Below are positions 28,319 through 40,912 of a DNA stretch of 64,000 bases, piece after piece. The notes beneath the pieces are model-generated. The model worked only from the letters and a program-made list of their open reading frames with translations, did not search any database and had not been told where the DNA came from. Made by a program: the position numbers and the translations under genes. Positions within the stretch are counted from its first letter, which is position 1. Every line of letters starts with the position of its first letter. Location: positions 1-64,000 of the forward strand of contig NZ_JAPDHV010000003.1 of NCBI RefSeq assembly GCF_025971925.1, given 5' to 3'. Source of the stretch: Chryseobacterium oryctis (lineage in GTDB: Bacteria; Bacteroidota; Bacteroidia; Flavobacteriales; Weeksellaceae).

Positions 28319-29197
28319 TTAGTTCCCAAATTTATCTTTTGGAATAAAATACAGACTTGGTTTTGTACTTCCCAACGGAGAACTCAATTTTTCTCCCGAA
28401 ATATACATACCCAATTCATTTACAGTAACCCCTTCAATCTGACCTATTGATAAAGCACTCCCCAAATAATAACGTTTAGGATTAGTATTAAAAAAGACAC
28501 CAGCTTCAGTTTCATTAAATATACTTAGAAATACCTCAGTTTTCTTTGTATAGCCTATTAAATATAATTTTCCATCAAAATAAGCAGCATCTGTTACAAT
28601 AAAATCGGCTTTAAAGGTTTCTATTTTCTCCGCCTTTTGGTTTTCTGAAATATCCGGATTAATGACATAATGTGTCGTTGATTTCGAAGCCCACTCTTTA
28701 GTAAAAATATGAAGTTTTCCGTTTAAATAAATCATAGCTTCACCATCAAAATTCGTATTCAATTCTTTTGTAGAAAAATCTGTCTGTTCAGGATAAAAAA
28801 AAGAAATGGTTTCAATAGAATCATTTTTTGCTTCATTATTTTGAAAAGGAACTTTATAAACCTTTAAATCTTTTCTTTTTCCTGAAGCATTTCCAAAATC
28901 TCCGATGTAGAAATTACTCCCATCATTTGCTAAAGCTTCCCAATCTGTATTCTTGGCATTGATTTTAATCGTTTTTAAAATTTCACCAGTGGTTTTGTCC
29001 AGTTCAAAAAGTTCGGGAGCATTTCCGCTGTCATTAAACGTATACAGTTTATCATTAAAAATACTTAATCCTGAAGTTTCCTGAATTTTTTCATTCAAAT
29101 AATTGACTCGGTATTTTCTAATTTTTAGAAAATCAACTTGTTGTGCAAACGAAAATGCAGAAATTGCAAAGATTAAAACTTGAAAAAGCTTTTTCAT
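28319..29197 (-). CDS. Secreted beta-propeller-like protein
   Basis: 292 residues with a signal peptide (MKKLFQVLIFAISAFSFAQQ). The sequence TSGLSIFNDKLYTFNDSGNA, then KNTDWEALANDGSNFYIGDF, FDGEAMIYLNGKLHIFTKEW and SIGQIEGVTVNELGMYISGE repeats propeller-like strands, as in SdiA-regulated or phytase-like esterase folds of Bacteroidota. No catalytic residues can be assigned. The function is unknown. It lies alone between polyprenyl synthase and the sterol desaturase family gene. Confidence 0.75.
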   Translation of the reverse strand: MKKLFQVLIFAISAFSFAQQVDFLKIRKYRVNYLNEKIQETSGLSIFNDKLYTFNDSGNAPELFELDKTTGEILKTIKINAKNTDWEALANDGSNFYIGDFGNASGKRKDLKVYKVPFQNNEAKNDSIETISFFYPEQTDFSTKELNTNFDGEAMIYLNGKLHIFTKEWASKSTTHYVINPDISENQKAEKIETFKADFIVTDAAYFDGKLYLIGYTKKTEVFLSIFNETEAGVFFNTNPKRYYLGSALSIGQIEGVTVNELGMYISGEKLSSPLGSTKPSLYFIPKDKFGN

Positions 29198-29249
29198 AAA
29201 GTAAAATTAAAGTTTTATTTTTAAATCAATTTCAATTAAAAAATCAAAC

Positions 29250-29272
29250 AAAAAAAGCGGACAAATGTCCGC
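29250..29272 (-). terminator. Terminator of the sterol desaturase family gene
   Basis: GCGGACA and TGTCCGC form a 7-base-pair stem with a 2-base loop, followed on the minus strand by seven T. It is 35 bases past the stop at 29307. Confidence 0.85.
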
Positions 29273-29306
29273 CTCAGTGATTATATAGATTTTATTGAAA
29301 ATTTTT

Positions 29307-30248
29307 TTAAGCTGATTGTTTTTGAACCTTGCCCTTCTTTCCGGCTTTCTTCTCAAGATATTCTTTCTGATATTGCCTTACAGTTTTACCAGTTCCATCA
29401 TGTCTCCATCCAGGAGAATTGAAGATATAATTAATTCTATCAGTGAATTTTAACCCCGGTTGCTTTATATCTTTCCAAATTTTTCTCCATTCATAAAACA
29501 GAACTGTATCTGGTCTCTCGTTCGGCATTTTTGGATAAATTCCAAATTTTACAGGTACGTTTGGATCTTCCTTTTCAAATGTTCCGAAAATTTTATCCCA
29601 AATAATTAAACACATTCCCATATTTCTATCCAAATACTTAATATTACAAGCATGATGAACGCGATGATGAGATGGAGTTACCAAGATATATTCTAAAATA
29701 CCCATGCTTTTTACAGTCTGCGTATGTACCCAAGTTCCGTAAACCTGTCCGATTGCATAAACAACCATAATATGCCAAGGATTAAACCCTAAAAATGCTA
29801 ATGGAGAAAAATATAAATACCTATAAAGTGGCTGTAAAACAGGACTTCTAAATCCAGTTGTAAGATTAAAAAATTCTGAATTGTGATGTGTGATATGAAC
29901 CGCCCAAAAAGCTCTTGAATGATGATCTACATAATGTAAAACATAATAGGCAAAATCTGTAACGATGAAACAAATGATCCAATACCAAATTGTAAAATCC
30001 CAAGTAAAAAGCCTATGATTATAGAAGAAAAACATTACTCCCATCGCAAAAGCCTTCATAATAAGATCTAGTCCGAAATTCATCAATGCAAGATAAACAT
30101 TGGTTGCTACATCTTTACCACTATATAATTTAGCTTGAGAAATATGACTATAGATCATTTCCGCCAAAATAACTGTGATGTGCAGAGGAATGGACCAAGC
30201 GTATACATTCTCCAATCCATCTTCACCCATAAAGAAATCCATCATCAT
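29307..30248 (-). CDS. Sterol desaturase/fatty acid hydroxylase family membrane protein
   Basis: 313 residues with four or so membrane segments (near 15-35, 55-75, 85-110 and 150-170). It carries the His clusters that bind the di-iron centre: HYVDHHSR, HITHHN and HHRVHH. It hydroxylates or desaturates a lipid in the inner membrane. In Bacteroidota, such proteins act on fatty acids, sphingolipid-type lipids or carotenoids, so the exact substrate is open. The N-terminus starts with three Met codons in a row; the first is used here. Confidence 0.88.
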   Translation of the reverse strand: MMMDFFMGEDGLENVYAWSIPLHITVILAEMIYSHISQAKLYSGKDVATNVYLALMNFGLDLIMKAFAMGVMFFFYNHRLFTWDFTIWYWIICFIVTDFAYYVLHYVDHHSRAFWAVHITHHNSEFFNLTTGFRSPVLQPLYRYLYFSPLAFLGFNPWHIMVVYAIGQVYGTWVHTQTVKSMGILEYILVTPSHHRVHHACNIKYLDRNMGMCLIIWDKIFGTFEKEDPNVPVKFGIYPKMPNERPDTVLFYEWRKIWKDIKQPGLKFTDRINYIFNSPGWRHDGTGKTVRQYQKEYLEKKAGKKGKVQKQSA

Positions 30249-30320
30249 CTTTTAATTTAAGACACAAAGGTATGACTTTAAGAGTTTTTTAAGAAAAATA
30301 TAAAGATTTTTAATGAAATT

Positions 30321-31355
30321 TTAATCCGCTGTTTTATTTGCTAACTGACCACAGGCAGCATCAATATCTCCACCTCGGCTTTTTCTTATAACACAAACAA
30401 TTCCTGCATTTTCAAGCTGACGAATATAGTTTTCTTCAGCCTGTTTATTACATTGGTCATATTTCCCGTCTCCAATAGGATTATATTGAATTAAATTAAC
30501 CTTAGAAGGAACTTGTTTACAATATTTTATTAAAGCTTTAATATCTTCATCTCCATCATTAATTCCCTTCCAAACACAATATTCAAAAGTAATAACAGAA
30601 CCTGTTTTTTTGTACCAGTATTGTAGAGATTCCATAATTTCCGTTAAAGGAAATTTATCTGAGAAAGGCATTATTTCATTACGCTTAGATTCAATCGCTG
30701 AGTGAAGTGACAAAGCCAATTTCACACGCAAATCGTCATCTGCAAGCATTTTAATCATTTTCGGAATCCCTGAAGTAGAAACGGTAATTCTTCGAGGAGA
30801 CATTCCCAAGCCTTCAGGTTGTGTAATTTTTCGGATAGCTTCAACCACATTTTTGTAGTTCATCATTGGCTCTCCCATTCCCATAAATACAATATTGGAA
30901 AGAGGTCTATCGAAATACATTCTACTTTGGCTGTCAATTAAAGCTACCTGATCTACAATTTCTGCAACCTCAAGATTTCTCATTCTTTTGAGTCTAGCTG
31001 TTGCACAAAATTCACAGTTTAGCGAACAGCCGACTTGAGAAGATACACAAGCTGTTGTTCTTGTTTCTGTAGGAATCAATACAGATTCTACTAATAATCC
31101 GTCATGAAGTTTCACCCCGTTTTTAATAGTTCCATCTTTACTTTTTTGAAGTAAATCCACAGAAACAGGGTTAATAGTATATTCCTCTGAAATTCTTTCA
31201 CGAAGAGGTTTCGAAAGATTCGTCATTTCATCAATCGAATGGAGATTTTTACTCCACAACCAATCATAAACCTGTTTCGCACGGAATGGTTTTTCTCCCA
31301 AAGACACAAAATAATCTTTAAGCTGATCTAGTGATAAAGTACGAATATCTTTCAA
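30321..31355 (-). CDS. rlmN: 23S rRNA and tRNA adenine-C2 methyltransferase
   Basis: A radical-SAM enzyme of 344 residues that methylates A2503 of 23S rRNA and A37 of some tRNAs. The iron-sulfur Cys are 110, 114 and 117 in VGCSLNCEFCATA. The methyl-carrier Cys is in the C-terminal DAACGQL. GMGEPMMNY is the SAM-binding loop. The start is a TTG at 31355, chosen because it begins the canonical MKDIRTLSLDQLKDYF. Confidence 0.95.
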   Translation of the reverse strand: MKDIRTLSLDQLKDYFVSLGEKPFRAKQVYDWLWSKNLHSIDEMTNLSKPLRERISEEYTINPVSVDLLQKSKDGTIKNGVKLHDGLLVESVLIPTETRTTACVSSQVGCSLNCEFCATARLKRMRNLEVAEIVDQVALIDSQSRMYFDRPLSNIVFMGMGEPMMNYKNVVEAIRKITQPEGLGMSPRRITVSTSGIPKMIKMLADDDLRVKLALSLHSAIESKRNEIMPFSDKFPLTEIMESLQYWYKKTGSVITFEYCVWKGINDGDEDIKALIKYCKQVPSKVNLIQYNPIGDGKYDQCNKQAEENYIRQLENAGIVCVIRKSRGGDIDAACGQLANKTAD

Positions 31356-31448
31356 TGTTATTTTTTATTTTAAATATTTTGCAAAGATACAGCTTTTAAA
31401 AAAGCTATAAAAATTAACACAACAACAAATCAAGGAAAGCTTTAATTA

Positions 31449-31483
31449 TAAAAAAACCTTCAGCTTTTACTGAAGGTTTTTTT
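31449..31483 (-). terminator. Terminator of queA
   Basis: AACCTTCAG and CTGAAGGTT form a 9-base-pair stem with a 6-base loop and long T-tracts on both strands, 22 bases past the queA stop. Confidence 0.88.
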
Positions 31484-31504
31484 ATATTATTGATATTAAA
31501 AATC

Positions 31505-32554
31505 TTATATAATTAACATTGCGTCACCGTAAGAGTAGAATTTATACTTCTCTTTCACAGCTTCTTCATACGCATGCATGATAAAATCTTTTCCGGCAAA
31601 CGCTGCAATCATCATAATTAATGTAGATTTTGGCGTATGGAAGTTAGTAATCATTGTATTTGCAACACCAAAATCATGAGGTGGATAAATAAATTTATTT
31701 GTCCATCCGTTGAATGCAGAGATTTTTTTGTTTGAAGAAACAGAAGTTTCCAAAGCTCTCATTGTAGTTGTTCCTACAGCACAAACTCTTCTGTTAGCTT
31801 CTACTGCTTTATTGATGATTTCAGCATTTTTTTCATCAATAATGATTTCTTCAGATTCCATTTTATGCTTAGAAAGATCTTCCACTTCAATAGGATTGAA
31901 AGTTCCTAAACCAACGTGAAGAGTTACTTCAGCAAAGTTGATTCCTTTGATTTCCAATCTCTTCATCAAATGTTTTGAGAAGTGAAGACCTGCGGTAGGT
32001 GCAGCAACAGCTCCTTCTACTTTAGCATAGATTGTCTGGTATCTTTCAGCATCTTCAGGCTCTACAGCTCTTTTTATATATTTTGGAAGCGGAGTTTCAC
32101 CAAGTTCCTTTAGTTTGCTTCTGAATTCTTCATAAGAACCATCGAATAAAAATCTCAAGGTTCTACCTCTTGAAGTTGTATTATCAATAACCTCTGCAAC
32201 TAAAGATTCATCTTCTGTAAAGAATAATTTGTTACCAATTCTGATTTTTCTTGCAGGATCTACCAAAACGTCCCAAACACGAGTTTCTTTATCTAGCTCT
32301 CTCAAAAGGAAAACTTCAATTTTAGCACCCGTTTTTTCTTTATTTCCATAAAGGCGAGCCGGGAAAACTTTAGTATTGTTGAAAATAAACAAATCATCTT
32401 CATCAAAATAATCTACCACATCTTTAAACAATTTGTGCTCAATTGTTTCAGTTTTACGGTTTAATACCATTAATCTAGCCTCATCTCTATGCTCGGAAGG
32501 GTGTTCTGCTAGTAATTCTGCAGGAAGGTCGAAATTAAAATCGGATGTCTTCAT
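31505..32554 (-). CDS. queA: tRNA preQ1 ribosyltransferase-isomerase
   Basis: It transfers the ribosyl part of SAM to preQ1 in tRNA, making epoxyqueuosine. The 349 residues show QueA signatures: [51 protein letters not shown] and [20 protein letters not shown], and the C-terminal [20 protein letters not shown]. It is a single-gene unit, with its promoter in the 290-base gap upstream shared with the divergent GH109 operon. Confidence 0.96.
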   Translation of the reverse strand: MKTSDFNFDLPAELLAEHPSEHRDEARLMVLNRKTETIEHKLFKDVVDYFDEDDLFIFNNTKVFPARLYGNKEKTGAKIEVFLLRELDKETRVWDVLVDPARKIRIGNKLFFTEDESLVAEVIDNTTSRGRTLRFLFDGSYEEFRSKLKELGETPLPKYIKRAVEPEDAERYQTIYAKVEGAVAAPTAGLHFSKHLMKRLEIKGINFAEVTLHVGLGTFNPIEVEDLSKHKMESEEIIIDEKNAEIINKAVEANRRVCAVGTTTMRALETSVSSNKKISAFNGWTNKFIYPPHDFGVANTMITNFHTPKSTLIMMIAAFAGKDFIMHAYEEAVKEKYKFYSYGDAMLII

Positions 32555-32800
32555 TTTTTAAATTACGGTTTAAAAATTTATTAAAATTACAGGCTGTAAT
32601 TTTCAAGGTGCAAATATACGACATTGAACACCCCTTTGTCAAGTCTTATTTAACTTATTTAAAATGAATATAAAAACTGAATACATAAAAAAATAACCAT
32701 CTGATTACATACTATTTCCATTAAAATTTTGAAGAAAAAAAGTAGAATTAATTAAATTTATTCAATATTTTTCACTCAAAATATTTTTAAAAATTTATAA

Positions 32801-35122
<2,322 letters not shown>

Positions 35123-35132
<10 letters not shown>

Positions 35133-36157
35133 ATACCATTATAAAAAAATTTATTGCAACAGAAAACTACGAAATCACTCCTATTACAAATGGTCTGATT
35201 AATTCTACTTTTCTTCTAGAAAATAAAGATACAAGTGAAAAATTTATCCTTCAAAAAATCAACAAACAGATTTTTAAGAATCCTGTTTCTATCATAAAAA
35301 ACCATTTAACAATCAATAAAAAACTGATTTCCAATAATTATCAATTAGAAGTCATTAGACCTGTTTGTACTTCCGAAAATGAATTTTTAATACCTGATGA
35401 AAATGATGATGTTTGGAGAATTCAAAATTTTATTGAGAATAGCCTTACTTTTCTTAAAATTCCATCCCACGAAATTGCTTATGAAGCAGCGAAAGCATTC
35501 AGTCATTTTTTAGATATTATTAATATTGAAAATTCAGTGAATATTGAAGAAACTTTGCCTGATTTTATCAATTTTGAAAAAAGAATTTTTGACTATCAGA
35601 CTTCTTTAAAAAATACTGATTCAAGCCTTATTGAAAAGGCAAAACGTGAAATAGAACAAACAAATCAATTTTTATCACTTCCTGATAAATGGATTGAGCT
35701 TGAAAAGAATAATCTTCTCCCTAAAAGAATCATTCACGCCGACCCTAAAATAAGTAATATTCTTTTCAACCAACATCAAAAACCATTGGCTGTAATTGAT
35801 TTGGACACCATTATGATTTCCACAATTTTGTATGATTTCGGAGATATGATTCGTTCTTACACCAATACAACTAATGAAGATGACGGAAAAACAGAAAATA
35901 ATTTCAATCCAGAAATTTACAAAGCTGTAAAAGAAGGTTTTCTATTTCATTTAAAAGATAAACTTACTCATACGGAACTCGAAAACTTAGATTATGCCGC
36001 GAAAGTTGTGATTTATATTCAGGCTATCAGATTTTTAACCGATTATTTGAACGGAAGCATTTATTATTCAACAAAATATCCCGAACATAATTTAGACAGA
36101 ACTCGAAATCAATTACAACTTTTGGAAGGATTGAACAGTTTTCTATCTGAAAAATAA
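35123..36157 (+). CDS. Aminoglycoside phosphotransferase-fold kinase, NahK-like
   Basis: 344 residues, cytoplasmic. The catalytic loop is HADPKISNILF (His205, Asp207, Asn212), and the metal Asp is in VIDLDT (226/228), the APH/choline-kinase fold pattern. The N-lobe has NGLINSTFLLENK. N-acetylhexosamine 1-kinase (NahK) belongs to this fold, and with the GH109 and nucleotidyltransferase genes just upstream the simplest reading is GalNAc or GlcNAc to its 1-phosphate. Confidence is high for the fold, moderate for the substrate. A strong terminator follows. Confidence 0.8.
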
Positions 36158-36162
36158 TAAAC

Positions 36163-36192
36163 AAAAAAGACTTCATTGCTGAAGTCTTTTTT
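36163..36192. terminator. Bidirectional terminator
   Basis: AAAAAAGACTTCA and its exact complement form a 13-base-pair stem with a 4-base loop and T-tracts on both strands. It separates the kinase operon from the convergent gyrB. Confidence 0.9.
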
Positions 36193-36207
36193 AACTATAA
36201 ATTCAAA

Positions 36208-38142
36208 TTATGCATCAATTTTAGCATATTTGGCATTCTTTTCAATAAATTCTCTTCTCGGTGGTACCTCATCTCCCATCAACATTGAGAAAACGCTATC
36301 AGCTTCTACTGCATTTTCAATAGTTACCTGCTTTAGAATTCTGTTTTCAGGATTTAAAGTTGTTTCCCAAAGTTGTTCAGGGTTCATTTCTCCAAGACCT
36401 TTATAACGCTGAACTTCAACACCTTTACCATCCGGAGACATTTCTAAAGTGAATTCTTCACGTTCTTTTTCGTTGTAAGCATAAACTTTTTTATTTCCTT
36501 TTTTCAATAAATACAAAGGTGGTTGAGCGATATAAATATATCCGTTCTCAATCAGTTCTTTCATATATCTAAAGAAGAACGTAAGAATCAGGGTCGAAAT
36601 GTGAGAACCATCGATATCGGCATCGGTCATGATTACGATTTTATGATATCTCAGTTTAGACATATTCAATGCCTTGCTATCTTCTTCTGTACCTACAGAA
36701 ACTCCAAGAGCAGTGTAAATATTTTTAATTTCCTCGTTATCATATACTTTATGAAGCATAGACTTTTCTACGTTCAAAATCTTACCTCTTAACGGAAGAA
36801 TAGCTTGGAAAAATCTGTCACGTCCCTGCTTTGCTGTTCCACCCGCAGAATCTCCCTCTACAAGGAAAATCTCAGATTCTTCAGGGTTTTTAGAAGAACA
36901 ATCAGAAAGTTTTCCCGGAAGTCCTGAACCTCCCATTGGAGATTTTCTCTGAACCATTTCACGAGCTTTTTTCGCAGCCTGTCTTGCTTTTGCAGCCAAA
37001 ACAACTTTCTGTACTATTTGTTTGGCTTCAGCAGGGTTTTCTTCCAAGAAGTTGGTAAGCATTTCACCAACAATTTTATCTACAGCCCCCGAAACTTCAG
37101 AATTTCCTAATTTAGTTTTAGTTTGCCCTTCAAACTGAGGCTCCATTACTTTTACAGAAATAACAGCCGTAAGACCTTCACGGAAGTCATCTCCTGTAAC
37201 TTCTACTTTTTCTTTTGCAGGAAGCCCTAATTCATCAGCGAATTTCTTTAGAGTTCTCGTTAAAGCTCTTCTGAAACCGGCTAAGTGAGTTCCTCCTTCG
37301 TGAGTATTAATATTATTTACATAAGAATGTAAATTTTCATTAAATGAAGTGTTGTAACGCATTGCTACTTCCACAGGAATATCATCACGCTCTCCTTCCA
37401 TGAAAATCACATGTTCCATGATAGATTCACGGTTTCCGTCGATATAAGCAACAAACTCTTTCAGACCTCCTTCAGAATGAAATTTTTCTGTCTTGAAAGT
37501 TCCATCTTCTAATGCTTCTCTTTCATCGGTAAGGGTAATCGTAATTCCTTTATTAAGGTAAGAAAGTTCCCTTAAACGATTTGCTAAAGTATCGTAATTA
37601 TAAACTAATTCTGTAAAAATAGTATCATCCGGCTGGAAAAACTGCTTCGTTCCTCTTTTATCACTGTTACCAACTACTTCTACATCTGTTTGAGCTTTTC
37701 CTCTGGAATATACCTGCTGATAAACGTTTCCATCTCTATAAACGGTAGTAATCATTTCATTAGAAAGTGCGTTCACACAAGAAACCCCAACCCCGTGAAG
37801 TCCCCCCGAAACCTTATAAGAATCTTTATCAAACTTACCTCCGGCTCCAATTTTTGTCATTACAACCTCAAGAGCAGATTTTTGTTCTTTTTCATGGAAA
37901 TCAACAGGGATACCTCTACCGTTGTCGGTTACTTCAATTCCGTTTCCTTCTTTTATGGTAACAGTGATTGTGTCGCAGTATCCTGCTAATGCCTCGTCAA
38001 TAGAGTTATCTACTACTTCATAAACCAAATGATGAAGACCTCTTACTCCTACATCACCAATGTACATTGAAGGACGCATACGAACGTGTTCCATCCCTTC
38101 CAATGCCTGTATACTACTAGCTGTATATTGTTTTTGACTCAT
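36208..38142 (-). CDS. gyrB: DNA gyrase subunit B
   Basis: ATPase subunit of DNA gyrase, which adds negative supercoils. I chose ATG 38142 (MSQKQYTASSIQALEGMEHV), giving 644 residues, over an upstream GTG that adds 13 unlike residues. The GHKL ATPase motifs are EVVDNSIDEAL, DNGRGIPVD and GLHGVGVSCVNALS; the TOPRIM domain has LVEGDSAGGTAKQGR, PLRGKILNVEK and TDADIDGSHI. GyrB rather than ParE is supported by the closing RREFIEKNAKYAKIDA and by overall likeness. gyrA is not in the window. Confidence 0.95.
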   Translation of the reverse strand: MSQKQYTASSIQALEGMEHVRMRPSMYIGDVGVRGLHHLVYEVVDNSIDEALAGYCDTITVTIKEGNGIEVTDNGRGIPVDFHEKEQKSALEVVMTKIGAGGKFDKDSYKVSGGLHGVGVSCVNALSNEMITTVYRDGNVYQQVYSRGKAQTDVEVVGNSDKRGTKQFFQPDDTIFTELVYNYDTLANRLRELSYLNKGITITLTDEREALEDGTFKTEKFHSEGGLKEFVAYIDGNRESIMEHVIFMEGERDDIPVEVAMRYNTSFNENLHSYVNNINTHEGGTHLAGFRRALTRTLKKFADELGLPAKEKVEVTGDDFREGLTAVISVKVMEPQFEGQTKTKLGNSEVSGAVDKIVGEMLTNFLEENPAEAKQIVQKVVLAAKARQAAKKAREMVQRKSPMGGSGLPGKLSDCSSKNPEESEIFLVEGDSAGGTAKQGRDRFFQAILPLRGKILNVEKSMLHKVYDNEEIKNIYTALGVSVGTEEDSKALNMSKLRYHKIVIMTDADIDGSHISTLILTFFFRYMKELIENGYIYIAQPPLYLLKKGNKKVYAYNEKEREEFTLEMSPDGKGVEVQRYKGLGEMNPEQLWETTLNPENRILKQVTIENAVEADSVFSMLMGDEVPPRREFIEKNAKYAKIDA

Positions 38143-38372
38143 ATTAAATATTAAAATCTTGCTATATGCAAAGACCCACAAATATCGTGATTTTTTTCGA
38201 CTTGTGAAAGTTAAAAAATGTCAAAAAAATATGGATTACTCCAATTTTAAAAGAAAACAAATTAACCTAAAAAATATCAAAGTTAAAACCTATTTTTTAA
38301 ATCAAAACTGTTGTAAATCATACCGATTATCATTTATTTATGCTTAATTTTATTCAGTCAAAGTTGATTATT

Positions 38373-39716
38373 ATGGATGATTTTCTCGCCGCTCGAGCAC
38401 AGATGGCAATGTCGCTTGGGTTTCATATCATATTCTCCTGTGTGGGTATGGTAATGCCTTTCCTTATGGCTTTTGCCCATTGGAAATACTTAAAAACCAA
38501 AAACGAAGTTTATAAAGGTCTTACCAAAGCATGGAGCAAAGGTGTGGCAATACTTTTTGCAACCGGAGCTGTTTCAGGAACAATGCTTTCTTTTGAACTT
38601 GGACTTCTTTGGCCGCAATTTATGAAACATGCAGGACCCATTTTCGGAATGCCTTTCTCTCTCGAAGGAACGGCATTTTTTATTGAAGCCATTGCTATCG
38701 GATTTTTCTTGTATGGTTGGGACAGATTTAATAAATGGTTTCATTGGTTTTGCGGATTTTTAGTCGGCTTGAGTGGTTTAGCTTCCGGAATTTTAGTCGT
38801 TGCAGCCAATGCATGGATGAATTCTCCTTCCGGATTTGATTATATCAACGGACAATATGTAAACATAGACCCAATTAAAGCCATGTTTAACGAAGCTTGG
38901 TTTCCTCAGGCTTTACATATGACTGTTGCTGCCTTCTGTGCGACAGGATTCGCAGTTGCTGGAGTACATGCTTATTTAATCATGAAAAAAAAGAATATTG
39001 AATTTCATACAAAAGCATTTAAAATTGCAGCAGGATTTGCTTTAATAGGAGCTTTCGGAGCGCCTTTAAGCGGTGATATTGCAGCAAAATCTGTTGCAGA
39101 AAGACAGCCCATCAAATTAGCAGCAATGGAAGCTCATTTTGAAACCGAAAAAGGTGCATCATTTGTCATTGGCGGAATTCCGGATGAAGAAAAAGGCGAA
39201 ATAAAATATGCTATTAAAATCCCGAAGGTTTTAAGTTTCTTGGTAAGTAATGATTTTGATTCAGAGGTAAAAGGTCTCAATGATTTTCCAAAAGATGAAT
39301 GGCCTCCTGTTGCTGTTGTTCATTATTCTTTTCAAATAATGATTTTCTTCGGTGTTGTAATGATTATCATCGGTACTGTTTATTTATATGCTACATTTTT
39401 TAAGAAAGAATGGTTAACTAAAAATTGGCTTTTAAAAACCTTTTTTATAGCAACACCTTTCGGCTATATTGCTTTAGAAGCAGGATGGACAGTCACTGAA
39501 GTGGGGCGACAACCCTGGATTATTTACGGAATAATGAAAACCGCAGATGCCGTAACTCCAATGCCCGGAATACAGTATTCATTCTATTTTTTCACGGCAA
39601 TTTTTGTTTCGTTATCATTAATTATCATTTTTCTTTTGAGAAGGCAGATTCAAATGGTTCCTAAACTTTATGACCCAACAGATTCTGAGTTTAACGCTAA
39701 AAACAAAAAATCATGA
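38373..39716 (+). CDS. cydA: Cytochrome bd ubiquinol/menaquinol oxidase subunit I
   Basis: The heme-bearing subunit of the high-affinity terminal oxidase, in the inner membrane. I chose ATG 38373 (MDDFLAARAQMAMSLGFHIIF); an in-frame ATG 33 bases upstream adds an unlike tail. It has multiple membrane segments. His18 matches the heme b595 ligand; the GRQPWIIYGIMKT segment is the C-terminal signature. The quinol (Q) loop is short. The last codons overlap cydB (ATGA). Confidence 0.95.
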   Translation: MDDFLAARAQMAMSLGFHIIFSCVGMVMPFLMAFAHWKYLKTKNEVYKGLTKAWSKGVAILFATGAVSGTMLSFELGLLWPQFMKHAGPIFGMPFSLEGTAFFIEAIAIGFFLYGWDRFNKWFHWFCGFLVGLSGLASGILVVAANAWMNSPSGFDYINGQYVNIDPIKAMFNEAWFPQALHMTVAAFCATGFAVAGVHAYLIMKKKNIEFHTKAFKIAAGFALIGAFGAPLSGDIAAKSVAERQPIKLAAMEAHFETEKGASFVIGGIPDEEKGEIKYAIKIPKVLSFLVSNDFDSEVKGLNDFPKDEWPPVAVVHYSFQIMIFFGVVMIIIGTVYLYATFFKKEWLTKNWLLKTFFIATPFGYIALEAGWTVTEVGRQPWIIYGIMKTADAVTPMPGIQYSFYFFTAIFVSLSLIIIFLLRRQIQMVPKLYDPTDSEFNAKNKKS

Positions 39717-40717
39717 TTTACGTTGTTATAGGATTTCTTTGGTTATCAATCTGTTTGTATGTGATTTTGGGAGGAGCTGATTTTGGAGCTGGAATTGTGG
39801 AACTTTTCACCAATAAAAAAGCCAGGCCAAAGACTAAAAACATTATGTATGAATCTATTGCTCCGGTTTGGGAAGCCAATCATATGTGGTTGATTATTGC
39901 AATTGTAATTTTGTTTGTCGGGTTTCCTGAAATCTACACAACCTTATCGACTTATCTTCACATTCCTTTAGTTTTAATGCTTATAGGTATCATTGCAAGA
40001 GGAACAGCGTTTACTTTCAGACATTATGATGCTGTGAAGGATGATTGGCAACAGGTTTATACTCAAATATTCTATTTTTCAAGCCTACTCACTCCGTTTT
40101 TTCTTGGATTGATTGCAGCTGCAACTATTTCTCGTTCTATTAATCCGATTGCATCGACTTTTTTGGACCTATATGTTTTCAGTTGGCTCAATTGGTTCGG
40201 AATAGCAGTCGGTCTTTTCACCATTTCTATTTGTGCTTATTTGGCTTCAATTTTTGCTTTAAGAGAAACAACCGACAGTCATGAATTAGATTTAATGATA
40301 AAAAAATCAAAGCAAACCATGATTTTTGTGGTTATTACAGGAATTCTGGTATTTTTCACAGCTTATGTTTCAGATATACCTTTATTAATGTGGATTTTCT
40401 CAAAACCTTTAGGAATTATGGCAACAGTTTTTGCTACAATTTGTCTGCTGTTAATTTTAAAAGCAATGAGAAACAAAAAACTATTACCTGTAAGAGCTTT
40501 AGCTGGATTTCAAATTGTAATGATTTTGGTTGCGGCAACTTATCAGCACAACCCGAATATCATTTTATTAGGAAACGGATTGCACCTTTCTTTGACTCAA
40601 CATATAGCTTCGCCAAAAACTATTTCAGTATTAGGCTGGGCTTTGATATTGGGTTCGGTATTTATTCTTCCGTTTTTGTTTTATCTGATGGCTTCATTTA
40701 GTAAATTGAGAAAATAA
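39713..40717 (+). CDS. cydB: Cytochrome bd oxidase subunit II
   Basis: 334 residues with about eight membrane segments. The opening WLSICLYVILGGADFGAGIVEL and the EANHMWLIIAIVILFVGFPE segment are CydB signatures. It pairs with CydA in the oxidase and is translated from a start that overlaps the cydA stop by four bases. No cydX-like microprotein can be seen in the 195 bases after it, and the cydDC assembly genes are not in the window. Confidence 0.94.
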   Translation: MIYVVIGFLWLSICLYVILGGADFGAGIVELFTNKKARPKTKNIMYESIAPVWEANHMWLIIAIVILFVGFPEIYTTLSTYLHIPLVLMLIGIIARGTAFTFRHYDAVKDDWQQVYTQIFYFSSLLTPFFLGLIAAATISRSINPIASTFLDLYVFSWLNWFGIAVGLFTISICAYLASIFALRETTDSHELDLMIKKSKQTMIFVVITGILVFFTAYVSDIPLLMWIFSKPLGIMATVFATICLLLILKAMRNKKLLPVRALAGFQIVMILVAATYQHNPNIILLGNGLHLSLTQHIASPKTISVLGWALILGSVFILPFLFYLMASFSKLRK

Positions 40718-40912
40718 TCAAATTATTTGAAACAAGTGAAATATATGGTTCAAACTTAATGATGAAGAAATTTTGCTTTACAAAAATGAAGGAGATTTAG
40801 GATTAAGAAAAATCACACAATTATTTATGTTTAATTGCTATAATTCAATATATCACAAAAGATACGTTTAGGTTTATGATTAACAAAAGAAACTGTTTCA
40901 ATTAATATCAAT

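Noticed and set aside
38340..38372. Upstream ATG start for cydA
   Set aside because: The extra 11 residues do not resemble CydA; the MDDFLAARAQ start matches the family.
40718..40912. A cydX-type microprotein after cydB
   Set aside because: No short frame with a membrane helix was found in this gap.
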